The notes: generated from the sequence alone by a model not told the origin. A DNA stretch of 64,000 nt from Erysipelotrichaceae bacterium (GCA_012513225.1 JAAZCQ010000020.1:1-64000), one strand, 5' to 3'. Positions 36,916 through 47,072 are shown, numbered from the stretch's first letter. Numbers and translations are program-made.

Positions 36916-37926
36916 ATGTCGGAAAAGAATAAAGTTGTAAAAGACGATAAAAAAGATGAATTACTAAAAGATGCGCTTAAGCAAATAGAAAAACAATATG
37001 GCAAAGGAAGTGTCATGAGGTTAGGTGACAGGGCTAATGTTGATATTGACGCAATACCTAGTGGCTCTTTAGCTTTAGATTTAGCTTTAGGAATAGGCGG
37101 CTACCCTAAAGGTAGAATAGTAGAGGTTTATGGCCCAGAATCTAGCGGAAAGACTACAATTGCACTACATGCTATTGCTGAGTGTCAAAAGGGTGGAGGA
37201 AGAGCTGCTTTTATTGATGCAGAAAACGCTATTGACCCTCAATATGCAAAAGCTCTAGGTGTTGATATAGATGAGCTTATTCTTTCTCAACCTGATTCAG
37301 GAGAACAAGCATTAGAAATAACTGAAGTGTTAATAAAAAGTGGAGCAATTGATTTAATTGTAGTAGACTCTGTTGCTGCTTTAGTTCCTCAAGCAGAGTT
37401 AGATGGGGAAATGAGTAAAGAAAGTGTTGGTCTACAAGCTAGATTGATGTCTAAGGCAATGAGAAAGCTTTCTGGTGTTATGAATAGATCTAGTTGTACT
37501 GCTATTTTTATAAACCAATTAAGAGAAAAAGTAGGTATTATTTTTGGCAATCCAGAAACTACTCCAGGAGGAAGGGCTTTAAAATTTTATAGCTCTATTA
37601 GATTGGATGTAAGAAAAGGCGAGGCTATTAAAAATGGTACTGATATAATAGGAAATAAAGTAAATATAAAAGTTGTTAAAAATAAAGTTGCGCCTCCATT
37701 TAAAACTGCACAAGTAGAAATAATGTATGGAGAAGGTATTTCACATCTTTCAGAAGTTATAAATTTAGGGACTAATCTTGAAATAATAGATAAGGCAGGA
37801 GCTTGGTTTTCATATAAAGGTGAAAAGATTGGACAAGGTAGAGAAGCAGTAAGAGCATTTTTAATTGCAAACCCTGAAATAGATGAAGAAATAACTCTAA
37901 AAATTAAAGAAACATTGTATGAGTAG
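36916..37926 (+). CDS. recA: Recombinase RecA
   Basis: 336 residues from ATG 36916 with GGAGG 5 bases upstream. Walker [33 protein letters not shown] and the L2/GGRALKF segment are complete. It drives strand exchange and LexA cleavage. No LexA-type box (GAAC-N4-GTTC) is seen upstream in the 41 bases to pgsA. Confidence 0.97.
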   Translation: MSEKNKVVKDDKKDELLKDALKQIEKQYGKGSVMRLGDRANVDIDAIPSGSLALDLALGIGGYPKGRIVEVYGPESSGKTTIALHAIAECQKGGGRAAFIDAENAIDPQYAKALGVDIDELILSQPDSGEQALEITEVLIKSGAIDLIVVDSVAALVPQAELDGEMSKESVGLQARLMSKAMRKLSGVMNRSSCTAIFINQLREKVGIIFGNPETTPGGRALKFYSSIRLDVRKGEAIKNGTDIIGNKVNIKVVKNKVAPPFKTAQVEIMYGEGISHLSEVINLGTNLEIIDKAGAWFSYKGEKIGQGREAVRAFLIANPEIDEEITLKIKETLYE

Positions 37927-37946
37927 CTAGTGCTACTCTTTTTTTA
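37921..37946 (+). terminator. recA terminator
   Basis: GAGTAGC / GCTACTC with loop TAGT and seven T; the left arm covers the recA stop codon. Confidence 0.88.
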
Positions 37947-37949
37947 TTG

Positions 37950-37978
37950 TTGTTAAAGTATAGAGGTTAATTTATAAT
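37950..37978 (+). promoter_or_regulatory. rny-ymdB promoter
   Basis: TTGTTA at 37950-37955 and TATAAT at 37973-37978 with a 17-base spacer, immediately after the recA terminator. Confidence 0.72.
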
Positions 37979-38024
37979 GATTATAAGAGTATTTAACTCT
38001 AAAGAATAAACAATGGAGGATAGT

Positions 38025-39584
38025 ATGATAACAAATAGCATACTTATTTCCATTTTAGTCGGTGCAATAGGTATTATGATAGGAATTATCATTATGATAA
38101 TTGCTGGTCGATTGGGTATTTCTAGTGCTAAAGCTATAGCTAAAAACACTATTGAAGAATCCAACATCAAAGCAGACAGTATTATACGTCAAGCTACATT
38201 AGATGGTAAACAGCAAGTTTACGAACTAAAACTTCAAGCAGAAAAGGAAATTAAAGAAGCAAAATCTTCTTTGCAAAACAGTGAAAACAAGTTATTGCGT
38301 AGGGAAGATACCTTAAACATGCGCGATGAAACCTTGCTGTCTAAAGAAAGACAAATTGATGAAAAAGATCGTCTAGTTACTTCAAAACTAACTAATTTGG
38401 AAAAAATGGAAGTAGAACTACAAACTCGTATTGACAATCAAATAACAGTATTAGAAAAAGCAGCTAATTTAAGTGCTTCAGAAGCAAAGGCTGAATTAAT
38501 GGAAGCTGTTGAAAAGAAATCAGAAAAAGATATTGCGATTTATTTACGAGATCAAGAAGATGAAGCAAAAGCTAAAGCTGCAGAAAAAGCGCGTAATATA
38601 ATAGCTCTTGCAATTCAAAGATATTCACAAGAAGAAACAATTGAAAGAACAGTTTCAGTAGTCGCTTTACCAAGTGAGGATATGAAGGGTAGAATCATTG
38701 GTAGAGAAGGTAGAAATATTCACGCGATTGAACAAATTACAGGGGTAGATTTAATTATTGATGATACACCTGATATTATCACTGTAAGTTGTTTTGACCC
38801 TATTAGAAGGGAAATCGCAAGATTATCATTAGAAACATTAATGAGAGATGGAAGAATTCAACCTGGAAGAATTGAAGAAGTTGTAGAAAAAGTAACAAAA
38901 GATATGGATGAAAACATCATGAAAATTGGTGATGAAGCTGTATTTAAACTAGGTATTGGTAAAATTGATAGAGAAATCATTAAACTAATTGGTAGACTTA
39001 GATTTCGTTATTCTTATGGACAAAATGCTCTTCAACATTCTATGGAAGTTGCAACATTTGCAGGTATTATGGCTGCAGAACTTGGACTAAATCAAACACT
39101 TGCAAAAAGAGCAGGTTTACTACACGATATTGGTAAAGCTCTTGATTTTGAACAAGAAGGCACTCATATTGAACTAGGTGCAAAAATCGCAAAAAAATAT
39201 AAAGAACATCCAGTTGTTATTAATGCAATTGAATCTCATCATGGAGAAGTACCAGCAACAGGTATTATTGCTCAACTTGTAGAAGCAGCAGACACACTAA
39301 GTGCTGCAAGACCTGGTGCAAGATATGAATCTATGGAGGGCTATATTAATAGACTTGAACAACTTGAAACTATCGCGAATAGCTTTGATGGTGTTGAAAG
39401 ATCTTATGCAATTCAAGCTGGTAGAGAAGTAAGAATTATGATACAACCAGAAAAAGTTAATGATATTGGCATGATTAAAATTGCCCAAGATATTAGAGAA
39501 AAGATTGAAAACGAAATGACTTATCCTGGTCAAATTAAAGTAACTTTAATTCGAGAAACAAGGGTAAATGAGTTAGCTAAGTAA
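38025..39584 (+). CDS. rny: Ribonuclease Y
   Basis: 519 residues from ATG 38025; GGAGG just upstream rules out the earlier ATG (38013). One N-terminal membrane helix, a long coiled coil (about 30-200), KH domain (KGRIIGREGRNIHAIEQITG) and HD domain (HDIGKALD). The membrane-bound endonuclease starts mRNA decay in Firmicutes and would pair with RNase J. ymdB follows with a one-base overlap. Confidence 0.95.
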   Translation: MITNSILISILVGAIGIMIGIIIMIIAGRLGISSAKAIAKNTIEESNIKADSIIRQATLDGKQQVYELKLQAEKEIKEAKSSLQNSENKLLRREDTLNMRDETLLSKERQIDEKDRLVTSKLTNLEKMEVELQTRIDNQITVLEKAANLSASEAKAELMEAVEKKSEKDIAIYLRDQEDEAKAKAAEKARNIIALAIQRYSQEETIERTVSVVALPSEDMKGRIIGREGRNIHAIEQITGVDLIIDDTPDIITVSCFDPIRREIARLSLETLMRDGRIQPGRIEEVVEKVTKDMDENIMKIGDEAVFKLGIGKIDREIIKLIGRLRFRYSYGQNALQHSMEVATFAGIMAAELGLNQTLAKRAGLLHDIGKALDFEQEGTHIELGAKIAKKYKEHPVVINAIESHHGEVPATGIIAQLVEAADTLSAARPGARYESMEGYINRLEQLETIANSFDGVERSYAIQAGREVRIMIQPEKVNDIGMIKIAQDIREKIENEMTYPGQIKVTLIRETRVNELAK

Positions 39585-40354
39585 TGAATATATTATTTTT
39601 AGGAGATGTTGTAGGGAAAGCTGGTCGTCAAATTGTAAACGACAAGCTTTCTCTTATTCAAAATCAGTATGAAATAGATTTTACTATTGTAAATGGAGAA
39701 AATTCTGCACATGGAAAAGGTATTACAACTAAAATATATAAAAATTTTAAAAGATTAAATGTAGATGTTGTAACTTTAGGAAATCATGCCTTTTCAAAAA
39801 GAGAAATCATTGATCATTTAGATGAATGTTCTGATCTAATAAGACCCATTAATATTGAGCCTAGCGATATTGGCAAAGGCATTATCATAAAAAAATATAA
39901 AGATAAAAAAATTGCGATAATTAATCTTTGCGGAAAAGTATTTATGGACTCAACAACTAGTAATCCTATTGATGTAATGAATAAAATTTTATCAAAACTA
40001 GTTGCTGATATAATTATTGTTGATTTACATGCAGAGGCAACCAGTGAAAAAATAACTTTCTTTGAATATTTTAAAAGTAAACTTACTGCAGTAATTGGAA
40101 CACATACACATGTTCAAACTGCAGATGAAAGAATTAAAGATGGTTGTGCATTTATCACGGATGTTGGTATGTGTGGAGCTTATGATAGTGTTTTAGGTAG
40201 AGATATTGAAGAAGTATTTGACTTAAACATTAGAAAGATACCTTCAAGATTTAAACCAGCGGAAGGCCCTGCAATACTGTGTGGAGTAATTATTAATATT
40301 GATGATAATACTAATAGAGCTATTAGTATTAAAAGAATTCAAATTAGACCATAG
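39584..40354 (+). CDS. ymdB: YmdB-family metallophosphodiesterase
   Basis: 256 residues. LGDVVGKAGR, VNGENSAHGKG, LGNHAF and GTHTHVQTAD hold the dinuclear metal ligands. YmdB cleaves cyclic nucleotides in vitro and affects biofilm fate in Bacillus. The TAATG stop/start overlap with rny couples their translation. Confidence 0.92.
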   Translation: MNILFLGDVVGKAGRQIVNDKLSLIQNQYEIDFTIVNGENSAHGKGITTKIYKNFKRLNVDVVTLGNHAFSKREIIDHLDECSDLIRPINIEPSDIGKGIIIKKYKDKKIAIINLCGKVFMDSTTSNPIDVMNKILSKLVADIIIVDLHAEATSEKITFFEYFKSKLTAVIGTHTHVQTADERIKDGCAFITDVGMCGAYDSVLGRDIEEVFDLNIRKIPSRFKPAEGPAILCGVIINIDDNTNRAISIKRIQIRP

Positions 40355-40384
40355 GTGCATATTTTGCACCTTTATTTTTTTTAA
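40354..40384 (+). terminator. Terminator after ymdB
   Basis: GGTGCA / TGCACC with a 5-base loop, then TTTATTTTTTTT. Confidence 0.8.
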
Positions 40385-40444
40385 GGGTAATTTACTTGAT
40401 TAATTATTTTATATAGTTTTAAATGTAAAGTGGAAGGTGATTAA

Positions 40445-41230
40445 ATGACTCAAGCGTTAATTATGGCAACTTTAGGTACTTTGTTTACTTTTTTTATGAC
40501 TTCAGCAGGAGCTGCAACAGTATATTTTTTTAAACGTGAACCAAGTGAAAATATTACAAGAGTATTTTTAGGATTTGCAGCAGGAGTAATGATAGCCGCA
40601 TCAGTCTGGAGTTTATTAATTCCAGCTATTGATATGACTGAAGAAGCACAAAGAATTGGCTGGATACCTGCAGCAGGTGGATTTTTAATAGGAGTATTTT
40701 TTTTATTAATACTTGATAGTTTGATACCACATTTACATCCAGATTCTAATGAGACTGAAGGTATAGAAACTAATTGGAAAAGATCAACATTATTAGTAAC
40801 TGCAGTTACATTGCATAATATTCCAGAAGGAATGGCAGTTGGATTGGCATTTGCTTTAGGAGTTCAAAATGGAGGGGAATATGCACCTGCAATTGCTTTA
40901 GCACTAGGAATGGGAATACAAAACTTTCCAGAAGGAGCAGCAATTTCACTACCTTTAAAGCATGAAGGGAAAACTTCAACACAAGCTTTTATTATTGGAA
41001 GTCTTTCTGGTATAGTTGAGCCAATATTTGGGATTGCGGTTGTTTTAATAGCTCAGTACATTACTCCATTAATGCCATGGCTATTAAGCTTTGCAGCAGG
41101 CGCGATGATATATGTAACAGTAGAAGAGCTGATTCCAGAAGCACATTTAGGTGAACACTCTCACTTTGGTACTCTTGGTGTTATTTTTGGATTTATAATT
41201 ATGATGATATTAGATGTGGCACTTGGATAA
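40445..41230 (+). CDS. ZIP-family divalent metal transporter (GufA/ZupT-like)
   Basis: 261 residues, eight membrane helices. HNIPEGMAVGLAF and QNFPEGAAISLPL are the paired metal-binding helices of ZIP proteins. A short acid/His loop (HLHPDSNETEG) lies in the middle. It imports zinc, iron or manganese; which one is not visible. AGGTG before the start. No metal-responsive operator recognised. Confidence 0.9.
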   Translation: MTQALIMATLGTLFTFFMTSAGAATVYFFKREPSENITRVFLGFAAGVMIAASVWSLLIPAIDMTEEAQRIGWIPAAGGFLIGVFFLLILDSLIPHLHPDSNETEGIETNWKRSTLLVTAVTLHNIPEGMAVGLAFALGVQNGGEYAPAIALALGMGIQNFPEGAAISLPLKHEGKTSTQAFIIGSLSGIVEPIFGIAVVLIAQYITPLMPWLLSFAAGAMIYVTVEELIPEAHLGEHSHFGTLGVIFGFIIMMILDVALG

Positions 41231-41288
41231 TGTTAGCCTTGGCTAATTTATTAAAAGTGTATTAAACTATATACGAGGAGGAATTAAA

Positions 41289-41465
41289 ATGCCTGTTGTA
41301 GTAGATCAAGATCTTTGTATTGGTTGTGAAGCTTGCATTAGTGTATGCCCGGTTGACTCATTAACAATGAATGATAATGGAAAAGCAGTTGAAGATGAGG
41401 ATACTTGCATAGATTGTGGTGCTTGCATTGGAGTTTGTCCAGTTTCAGCAATCAGCGAAAAATAA
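41289..41465 (+). CDS. 2[4Fe-4S] ferredoxin
   Basis: 58 residues, GAGGAGG upstream. Two CxxCxxCxxxCP cluster motifs (CIGCEACISVCP and CIDCGACIGVCP) and an acidic surface mark a clostridial-type ferredoxin. It carries low-potential electrons, for example to radical-SAM activases such as YjjW or from pyruvate:ferredoxin oxidoreductase. A clean terminator follows. Confidence 0.94.
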   Translation: MPVVVDQDLCIGCEACISVCPVDSLTMNDNGKAVEDEDTCIDCGACIGVCPVSAISEK

Positions 41466-41479
41466 TAGTGATTAAAAAT

Positions 41480-41512
41480 AATAAAGAGTGATGAAAATCA
41501 CTCTTTATTTTT
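41480..41512 (+). terminator. Ferredoxin gene terminator
   Basis: AATAAAGAGTGAT / ATCACTCTTTATT with a GAAA loop and TTTT tail. Confidence 0.88.
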
Positions 41513-41581
41513 GATATAATATAACTTGTAGTCTTTATTATTAAGATAGTAAAGATTGTGATATAAAGATATGGAGATATA

Positions 41582-43018
41582 ATGAGTAATATTAATATAA
41601 AATTACCTTCTTTGAAGGATGCTAAGAAAAGAACAAAAACACCAATAACTATTCATAGAGATTCTTATGATATTAGTGAAAGTTTAAAAAACTTGGGTGT
41701 TAACAGAAAATATTATTTAAGGACTTATGGTTGTCAAGCTAATGAAAGAGATAGTGAAACTATTTCTGGAATATTAAATGAAATGAATTTTATTAAAACG
41801 GATAATTATGAAGATGCTGATCTTTTGATATTTAATACTTGTGCAATACGTGCAAATGCTGAAAATAAAGTTTTTGGTGAGATAGGGCAATTAAAAAGAT
41901 TGAAAGTTAAAAACCCTGATTTAATATTTGCAGTTTGTGGTTGTATGGTTCAAGAGGAAGTAGTTGTTGAAAAGATTATGAAGACTTATGATCAAATTGA
42001 TCTTGTCTTTGGTACACATAATATTCATAGATTACCATTACTTCTTCAAAACACAATGCTTTCTAAAGAAAGAACAATAGAAGTTTTTTCTAAAGAAGGG
42101 GAAGTAATAGAAAATCTTCCTGTAAATAGGTTTAATGATTACAAGGCTTGGGTAAATATCATGTATGGTTGTGATAAGTTTTGTACATATTGTATAGTTC
42201 CTTATACTAGAGGAAAACAAAGATCAAGATTAATACAAGATATAATTGAAGAAGTTAATGAATTAAAAGAAAAAGGTTATAAAGAAATAACACTTTTAGG
42301 CCAAAATGTTAATGCGTATGGAAAAGATTTAGATATGGAAGATGGATTTGCTCTACTTTTAGAAGAAGTTGCAAAAACAAAAATTGACAGAATAAGATTT
42401 GCAACTAGCCATCCTAGAGATTTCAGTATTAAAATGATTGAAGTTATGAAAGATAATAAAAATATTATGCCCTTTCTTCATTTACCTGTTCAATCAGGGA
42501 ATAATGAAATCCTTAAGCTTATGGGAAGAGGTTATACAGTAGAACATTTTAAAATGCTTTATGATAAACTAAAGGAATCTATTCCTAATATAGCTTTTAG
42601 CACTGATATGATTGTTGGATTTCCAAATGAAACTAGAGAACAATTTGAAGATACATTAAAACTTGTAGATTATTGTAAATTTGATTTTGCATTTCTTTTT
42701 ATTTATAGTCCAAGGGTGGGTACTCCAGCAGCGAAAATGGAGGATAACATTGATGAAAGTGAGAAAAGCAAACGACTTAAAGAGTTAAATGAAAGAGTTG
42801 CAAAGTATGGAAATATAAATAATCAAAAGTATTTAAATAAAATAGTAAAAGTGTTAGTGGATGGTAAAAGTAAGAAGAATGATCAAGTATATAGTGGATA
42901 TAGTGAAGAAAATAAGCTTATAAACTTTACAGGTACAAATATAAATGAAGGTGATATTGTCGATGTTTATATAACAGAAATTAGAAGTTGGTCAATGAAT
43001 GGTAAAAAGGTAAATTAA
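41582..43018 (+). CDS. miaB: tRNA-2-methylthio-N6-dimethylallyladenosine synthase
   Basis: 478 residues. N-terminal UPF0004 domain with three Cys (TYGCQANERDSE, FNTCAIRANAENKVFG, CGCMVQEE), radical SAM motif YGCDKFCTYCIVPYTRG, and C-terminal TRAM domain. It adds the methylthio group at A37 of tRNAs reading UNN codons. Needs two [4Fe-4S] clusters; the ferredoxin gene lies just upstream. GGAGA gives the start. Confidence 0.94.
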   Translation: MSNINIKLPSLKDAKKRTKTPITIHRDSYDISESLKNLGVNRKYYLRTYGCQANERDSETISGILNEMNFIKTDNYEDADLLIFNTCAIRANAENKVFGEIGQLKRLKVKNPDLIFAVCGCMVQEEVVVEKIMKTYDQIDLVFGTHNIHRLPLLLQNTMLSKERTIEVFSKEGEVIENLPVNRFNDYKAWVNIMYGCDKFCTYCIVPYTRGKQRSRLIQDIIEEVNELKEKGYKEITLLGQNVNAYGKDLDMEDGFALLLEEVAKTKIDRIRFATSHPRDFSIKMIEVMKDNKNIMPFLHLPVQSGNNEILKLMGRGYTVEHFKMLYDKLKESIPNIAFSTDMIVGFPNETREQFEDTLKLVDYCKFDFAFLFIYSPRVGTPAAKMEDNIDESEKSKRLKELNERVAKYGNINNQKYLNKIVKVLVDGKSKKNDQVYSGYSEENKLINFTGTNINEGDIVDVYITEIRSWSMNGKKVN

Positions 43019-43083
43019 GATTCTAGTAAATATAAGATTTTCGTGATAGTCTAGAATTAAGGAAGTTTTTGGAGGAAATTATA

Positions 43084-44748
43084 ATGGATAATATTAAAGT
43101 CTTTGCCTTGGGTGGTTTAGATGAAGATGGAAAGAATATGTATGTCGTTGAGATTAACGATAAAATTTTTGTGCTAGAATGTGGACTGAAATATCCTGAA
43201 ACAGATCAATTAGGAATTGAAATGATAATTCCCGATTTTAAATATTTAATAGAAAATAAAAATAGAGTTAAAGGTGTTTTTATAAGCCATGGTAATGATG
43301 ATGTTATGGCTGCGATTGTAAATTTAGTTAAAGAGATTAATGTTCCAATTTACACTGCACCTTTGACTGCATATATAATCGAAGATAAATTTAAAAAAGC
43401 TGGTATAAAAAAATATAATTTACATAGAATTCAAAGAAATTCAAAATTTAAAATAGATGGTATAGAAATTAGAACTTTTGGTGTTACTGAATCTATTGCT
43501 GATGCTATGGGTGTTGCTATTAAAACAGATAAGGGATTTATAGTTTATAGTAGTGAGTTTATATTTGATTTTGATGTAAAAATTGAAGCATTTAAATGTG
43601 ATATTACAAATTTAGCTAATATAGGACAAGAGGGAGTATTACTATTAATGACAGAATCAGTTGCATCAACAAGAGAAGGTCATAGTGCTCCTAAACATAA
43701 ATTAACACCTATAATAGAATCATATTTTGAAGAAACAAAAGATAGAATTTGTATTACTATGTATAATCAAAATCTATTTAGAATTATTGAAGTTATAGAA
43801 CTTGCAAATAAATATAATAGAAAAATAATGTTTTATGATGATGAATTAAGAAGTTTTATGAAAGAAGTTGAAAAACTAGGTTATTATCATGTTCCAGCAG
43901 GGTTAGAAATAGTAAAAAGTAAATTTAGAAATGAAATGGAAAATGTTGTAGTTATAATTTCTGGTGCAGGATCAAATATATTTAAAAAAGTTCAAACTAT
44001 CTCTACTAAAGAAGATCCACTTCTTGAATTTAGACCATCAGATACAATTATTATTGCATCTCCATCAGTTCCTGGAACTGAAAGAGAAGCAAATAGGATG
44101 GAAAATGGTTTATATAAAGAAGGTGCAAAAGTATATGCAACTGATAAAAAAAGAATGTTTTCCATGCACGCTGCAATTGAAGATTTAAAAATGATGATTT
44201 ATTTATTTAAACCAAAATACTATATGCCTGTAAAAGGGGAATATAGACAGTTAATATCTAATGCTAACATAGCTTTGGATATGGGCTATCAAGCAGATAA
44301 AATAATTGTGATGGATAATGGACAAGTTGCAACTTTAAAAAATGGTGAACTTGAGAAAACATACGGTAAAATAGAAGTTGAAGACGTACTTGTTGATGGT
44401 AAGGCATCTTTAGATGCTAGTGGAATGGTATTAAGAGATAGAGAGACACTTTCAACTGATGGCGCAATTATTGTTGGCGTTGTAATTAATCATTCAACAA
44501 AGAAAATTATTGGTGGACCAGATGTTCAAAGTAGGGGTGTAATATATTTAAAAGATGCAGATCATATTGTCAAAGAAATTGGAAATATTATGGAAAAAAT
44601 AATTACTGATGCAGTAAAAAATAAAAAATATGATAATATGGGATGCCGTATGGAAGCAAGGGAAGTAATTGGAAAATATGTTTTAAAACAAACAGGGAAA
44701 CACCCAATGATACTACCTGCAATAGTAGAAATTAATTCAGCTGAATAG
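43084..44748 (+). CDS. RNase J family protein with a ruined metal site (RNase J2 position)
   Basis: 554 residues from ATG 43084 (GGAGGA 8 bases upstream). Architecture is that of RNase J: metallo-beta-lactamase halves, beta-CASP domain and C-terminal domain with SRGVIYLKDAD. The metal ligands are mostly gone: the HxHxDH motif reads HGNDDV (His69 and Asp73 remain), the next His (HSIPD) is Glu136, the metal Asp (GDFKFD) is Glu158, and the late PVHGEYR His is Lys384. STNAE-type motif is also lost (ESVASTREG). Position just before ftsK equals that of rnjB in Bacillus, whose product is the weakly active partner of J1. It is probably a non-catalytic partner of an RNase J1 encoded elsewhere. Confidence 0.88.
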   Translation: MDNIKVFALGGLDEDGKNMYVVEINDKIFVLECGLKYPETDQLGIEMIIPDFKYLIENKNRVKGVFISHGNDDVMAAIVNLVKEINVPIYTAPLTAYIIEDKFKKAGIKKYNLHRIQRNSKFKIDGIEIRTFGVTESIADAMGVAIKTDKGFIVYSSEFIFDFDVKIEAFKCDITNLANIGQEGVLLLMTESVASTREGHSAPKHKLTPIIESYFEETKDRICITMYNQNLFRIIEVIELANKYNRKIMFYDDELRSFMKEVEKLGYYHVPAGLEIVKSKFRNEMENVVVIISGAGSNIFKKVQTISTKEDPLLEFRPSDTIIIASPSVPGTEREANRMENGLYKEGAKVYATDKKRMFSMHAAIEDLKMMIYLFKPKYYMPVKGEYRQLISNANIALDMGYQADKIIVMDNGQVATLKNGELEKTYGKIEVEDVLVDGKASLDASGMVLRDRETLSTDGAIIVGVVINHSTKKIIGGPDVQSRGVIYLKDADHIVKEIGNIMEKIITDAVKNKKYDNMGCRMEAREVIGKYVLKQTGKHPMILPAIVEINSAE

Positions 44749-44759
44749 GGGATAATACA

Positions 44760-47072
44760 TTGGCAAAAAAAGCAGTTAAAAAAACAAAAAAAGAAATAAA
44801 AAAAGAACAAGAATTATATATGTATGTGTTTGCAGTAATACTAATTGCAATTAGTATTATTGCATACTCAAGACAGGGAGTTCTTGGGATTTTCCTTTCC
44901 AACTTAGCTAACTTTTTATTTGGTAGATATTCTGTAATTGTGTTAGTAGTTTTTGTGAGTTTATCAGTACTAATATTAATAAGTAGAAAAAAGAAATTTG
45001 TCACAAAGAGAACAATAGTTGCAATAATATTGTTGCTTTTTGCATTATTTTTATATTCAGCTTTAGATAGTATTACTGATGAAGTTGGTTTAGAAATAGT
45101 TAACAGTTATTTAGAAAGTACTCCAAAATATTTTGAGAACACTGTTTTAATACAGTCCTATGGTGGATTAGTTGGAGCTTTGTTATTATCACTAACTACT
45201 GTTCTAGTTGCGAAAACAGGAACTTATATTGTTATTGTAGCGCTAGTTATAATTGCTTCTTTATTATTAATATCTTTAGATTCTTATAAACAAGCTTTTG
45301 AGTCCTTAAAGAAGTTTTTTACATTACCTGAGAAATTAATGAATGCAGGTTATGAAGAAGAATATTATGAGGATGATGAATATGAAAAATATGAGGAAAT
45401 AATAGAAGAAAAACAAAGTGTAGAACAAATTAAGTATGCTGGTGCATTGGATAATGATTATACAATACAAAATGAAAATACAAATAAATCTATATTTTTA
45501 ACGCTAGATCCAGAACCTACAGTGGATACAGTAGATAGTGAAAGCTTAAGTATTAAAAACGAAAAATTAAGTCAAAATAATACAAGCATTGTTGATTCAA
45601 CAAAGACAGTTGCTGCTAGTAAACCCACTACTACTAGTCCTTATAAAATACCTTCTTATGATATTTTAGATCCAATTGGTGTTAGAACAAGAAACACAGT
45701 AAATCAAAGTGCTGCAAAAGATAAAGCTAAAAAATTATTAGATATTTTAAGAAATTTTGGCATAGAAGCAACCTTAATTGGAACTCATATTGGTCCATCC
45801 GTAACAAAATTTGAAATAAAACCAGAATCTAATGTAAAAGTTTCTAAAATTATTAGTATACAAGATAATATTAAAATGGAATTAGCAGCAAGAGACATAA
45901 GGATTGAAGCACCAATTCCAGGTAGAAATGCCGTTGGAATAGAAATTCCAAATGTTGAATCTACTCCTGTTAAGATGAAGGAAATAATTCTTCAAATTCC
46001 ACATGATAAAAAGAATAAGCCTTTACTATTAGCTTTAGGTAAAGACCTACTTGGAAAACCAGTATTTTGTCAACTTGATAAAATGCCGCATTTACTTATT
46101 GCTGGAGCAACTGGGTCAGGTAAGTCTGTTTGTATGAATTCCATTATTACTTCATTATTATTAAGAACTTCTCCAGATGATGTTAAGTTATTATTAATTG
46201 ATCCTAAAAAAGTTGAGTTTACACAGTATGCAAATATTCCTCATTTAATAGGACCTGTTATTAGTGATTCAAATCATGCTAGTAATGCTTTAAAAGTTAT
46301 AGTTCAGATAATGGAAGAGAGATATGAAGTGTTTTCTGCTGCACAAGTAAGAAATATACAAGTTTATAATGAAAAAGTTAAACAAGATCCAACTGATGCT
46401 TTATTAAAGCCAATGCCATACATTGTTGTAATAATTGACGAATTAGCTGATTTAATGGCTGTTGCTGGTAAAGAGGTTGAACTAAGTATTCAAAGAATTA
46501 CACAGTTAGCTAGAGCAGCAGGCATTCACTTAATTGTAGCTACACAAAGACCAAGTACTGATGTAATTACAGGTATAATAAAAGCGAATATTCCAAGTAG
46601 GATTGCTTTTAGCGTTTCTAGTGGAATTGATAGTAGAACAATTCTAGATCATGTTGGAGCAGAACGCTTGCTTGGTTATGGAGATATGTTATATTTACCT
46701 ATAGGAGAGCCTAGTTCTATAAGACTTCAAGGTGTATATGTAACTGATGAAGAAGTTGTAAGGATTGCAGATTTTTGTGCAAGTCAAAGAGCTCCTATGT
46801 ATGATGATGCCTTTATAAGATTAGAAGGTGTTGACGGAAATGAAGGTACTGCAGTTATAAGTGCAAATGAAGATCCTTTATATCAAGAAGTAAAAGATTA
46901 TGTTATTGAGGTTCAAAAAGCTTCTACATCACTATTACAAAGACGCTTTGGAATAGGATATAATAGAGCTGCAAGGATGATAGATATACTTGAAAATAAC
47001 GGAATTATAGGACCGGTTCAAGGTTCAAAACCAAGAGATGTTTATGTTAAGAAGGAGGAAGAATTATCATGA
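44760..47072 (+). CDS. ftsK: DNA translocase FtsK/SpoIIIE
   Basis: 770 residues, TTG start 11 bases after the RNase J stop with AGGGG before it. A basic N-terminus and four membrane helices (about 15-175), a short acidic linker (EEEYYEDDEYEKYEE), the motor with Walker A GATGSGKS and Walker B VVIIDELADLM, and the C-terminal gamma winged helix (LLQRRFGIGYNRAARMIDILE). It pumps chromosome ends through the septum. Its TGA overlaps the ATG of yjjI (ATGA). Confidence 0.95.
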   Translation: MAKKAVKKTKKEIKKEQELYMYVFAVILIAISIIAYSRQGVLGIFLSNLANFLFGRYSVIVLVVFVSLSVLILISRKKKFVTKRTIVAIILLLFALFLYSALDSITDEVGLEIVNSYLESTPKYFENTVLIQSYGGLVGALLLSLTTVLVAKTGTYIVIVALVIIASLLLISLDSYKQAFESLKKFFTLPEKLMNAGYEEEYYEDDEYEKYEEIIEEKQSVEQIKYAGALDNDYTIQNENTNKSIFLTLDPEPTVDTVDSESLSIKNEKLSQNNTSIVDSTKTVAASKPTTTSPYKIPSYDILDPIGVRTRNTVNQSAAKDKAKKLLDILRNFGIEATLIGTHIGPSVTKFEIKPESNVKVSKIISIQDNIKMELAARDIRIEAPIPGRNAVGIEIPNVESTPVKMKEIILQIPHDKKNKPLLLALGKDLLGKPVFCQLDKMPHLLIAGATGSGKSVCMNSIITSLLLRTSPDDVKLLLIDPKKVEFTQYANIPHLIGPVISDSNHASNALKVIVQIMEERYEVFSAAQVRNIQVYNEKVKQDPTDALLKPMPYIVVIIDELADLMAVAGKEVELSIQRITQLARAAGIHLIVATQRPSTDVITGIIKANIPSRIAFSVSSGIDSRTILDHVGAERLLGYGDMLYLPIGEPSSIRLQGVYVTDEEVVRIADFCASQRAPMYDDAFIRLEGVDGNEGTAVISANEDPLYQEVKDYVIEVQKASTSLLQRRFGIGYNRAARMIDILENNGIIGPVQGSKPRDVYVKKEEELS

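Noticed and set aside
44732-45004. Two overlapping - strand open frames at the rnj-ftsK junction
   Set aside because: They read the complement of the lysine-rich FtsK N-terminus and its membrane helices; hydrophobicity is a mirror effect.
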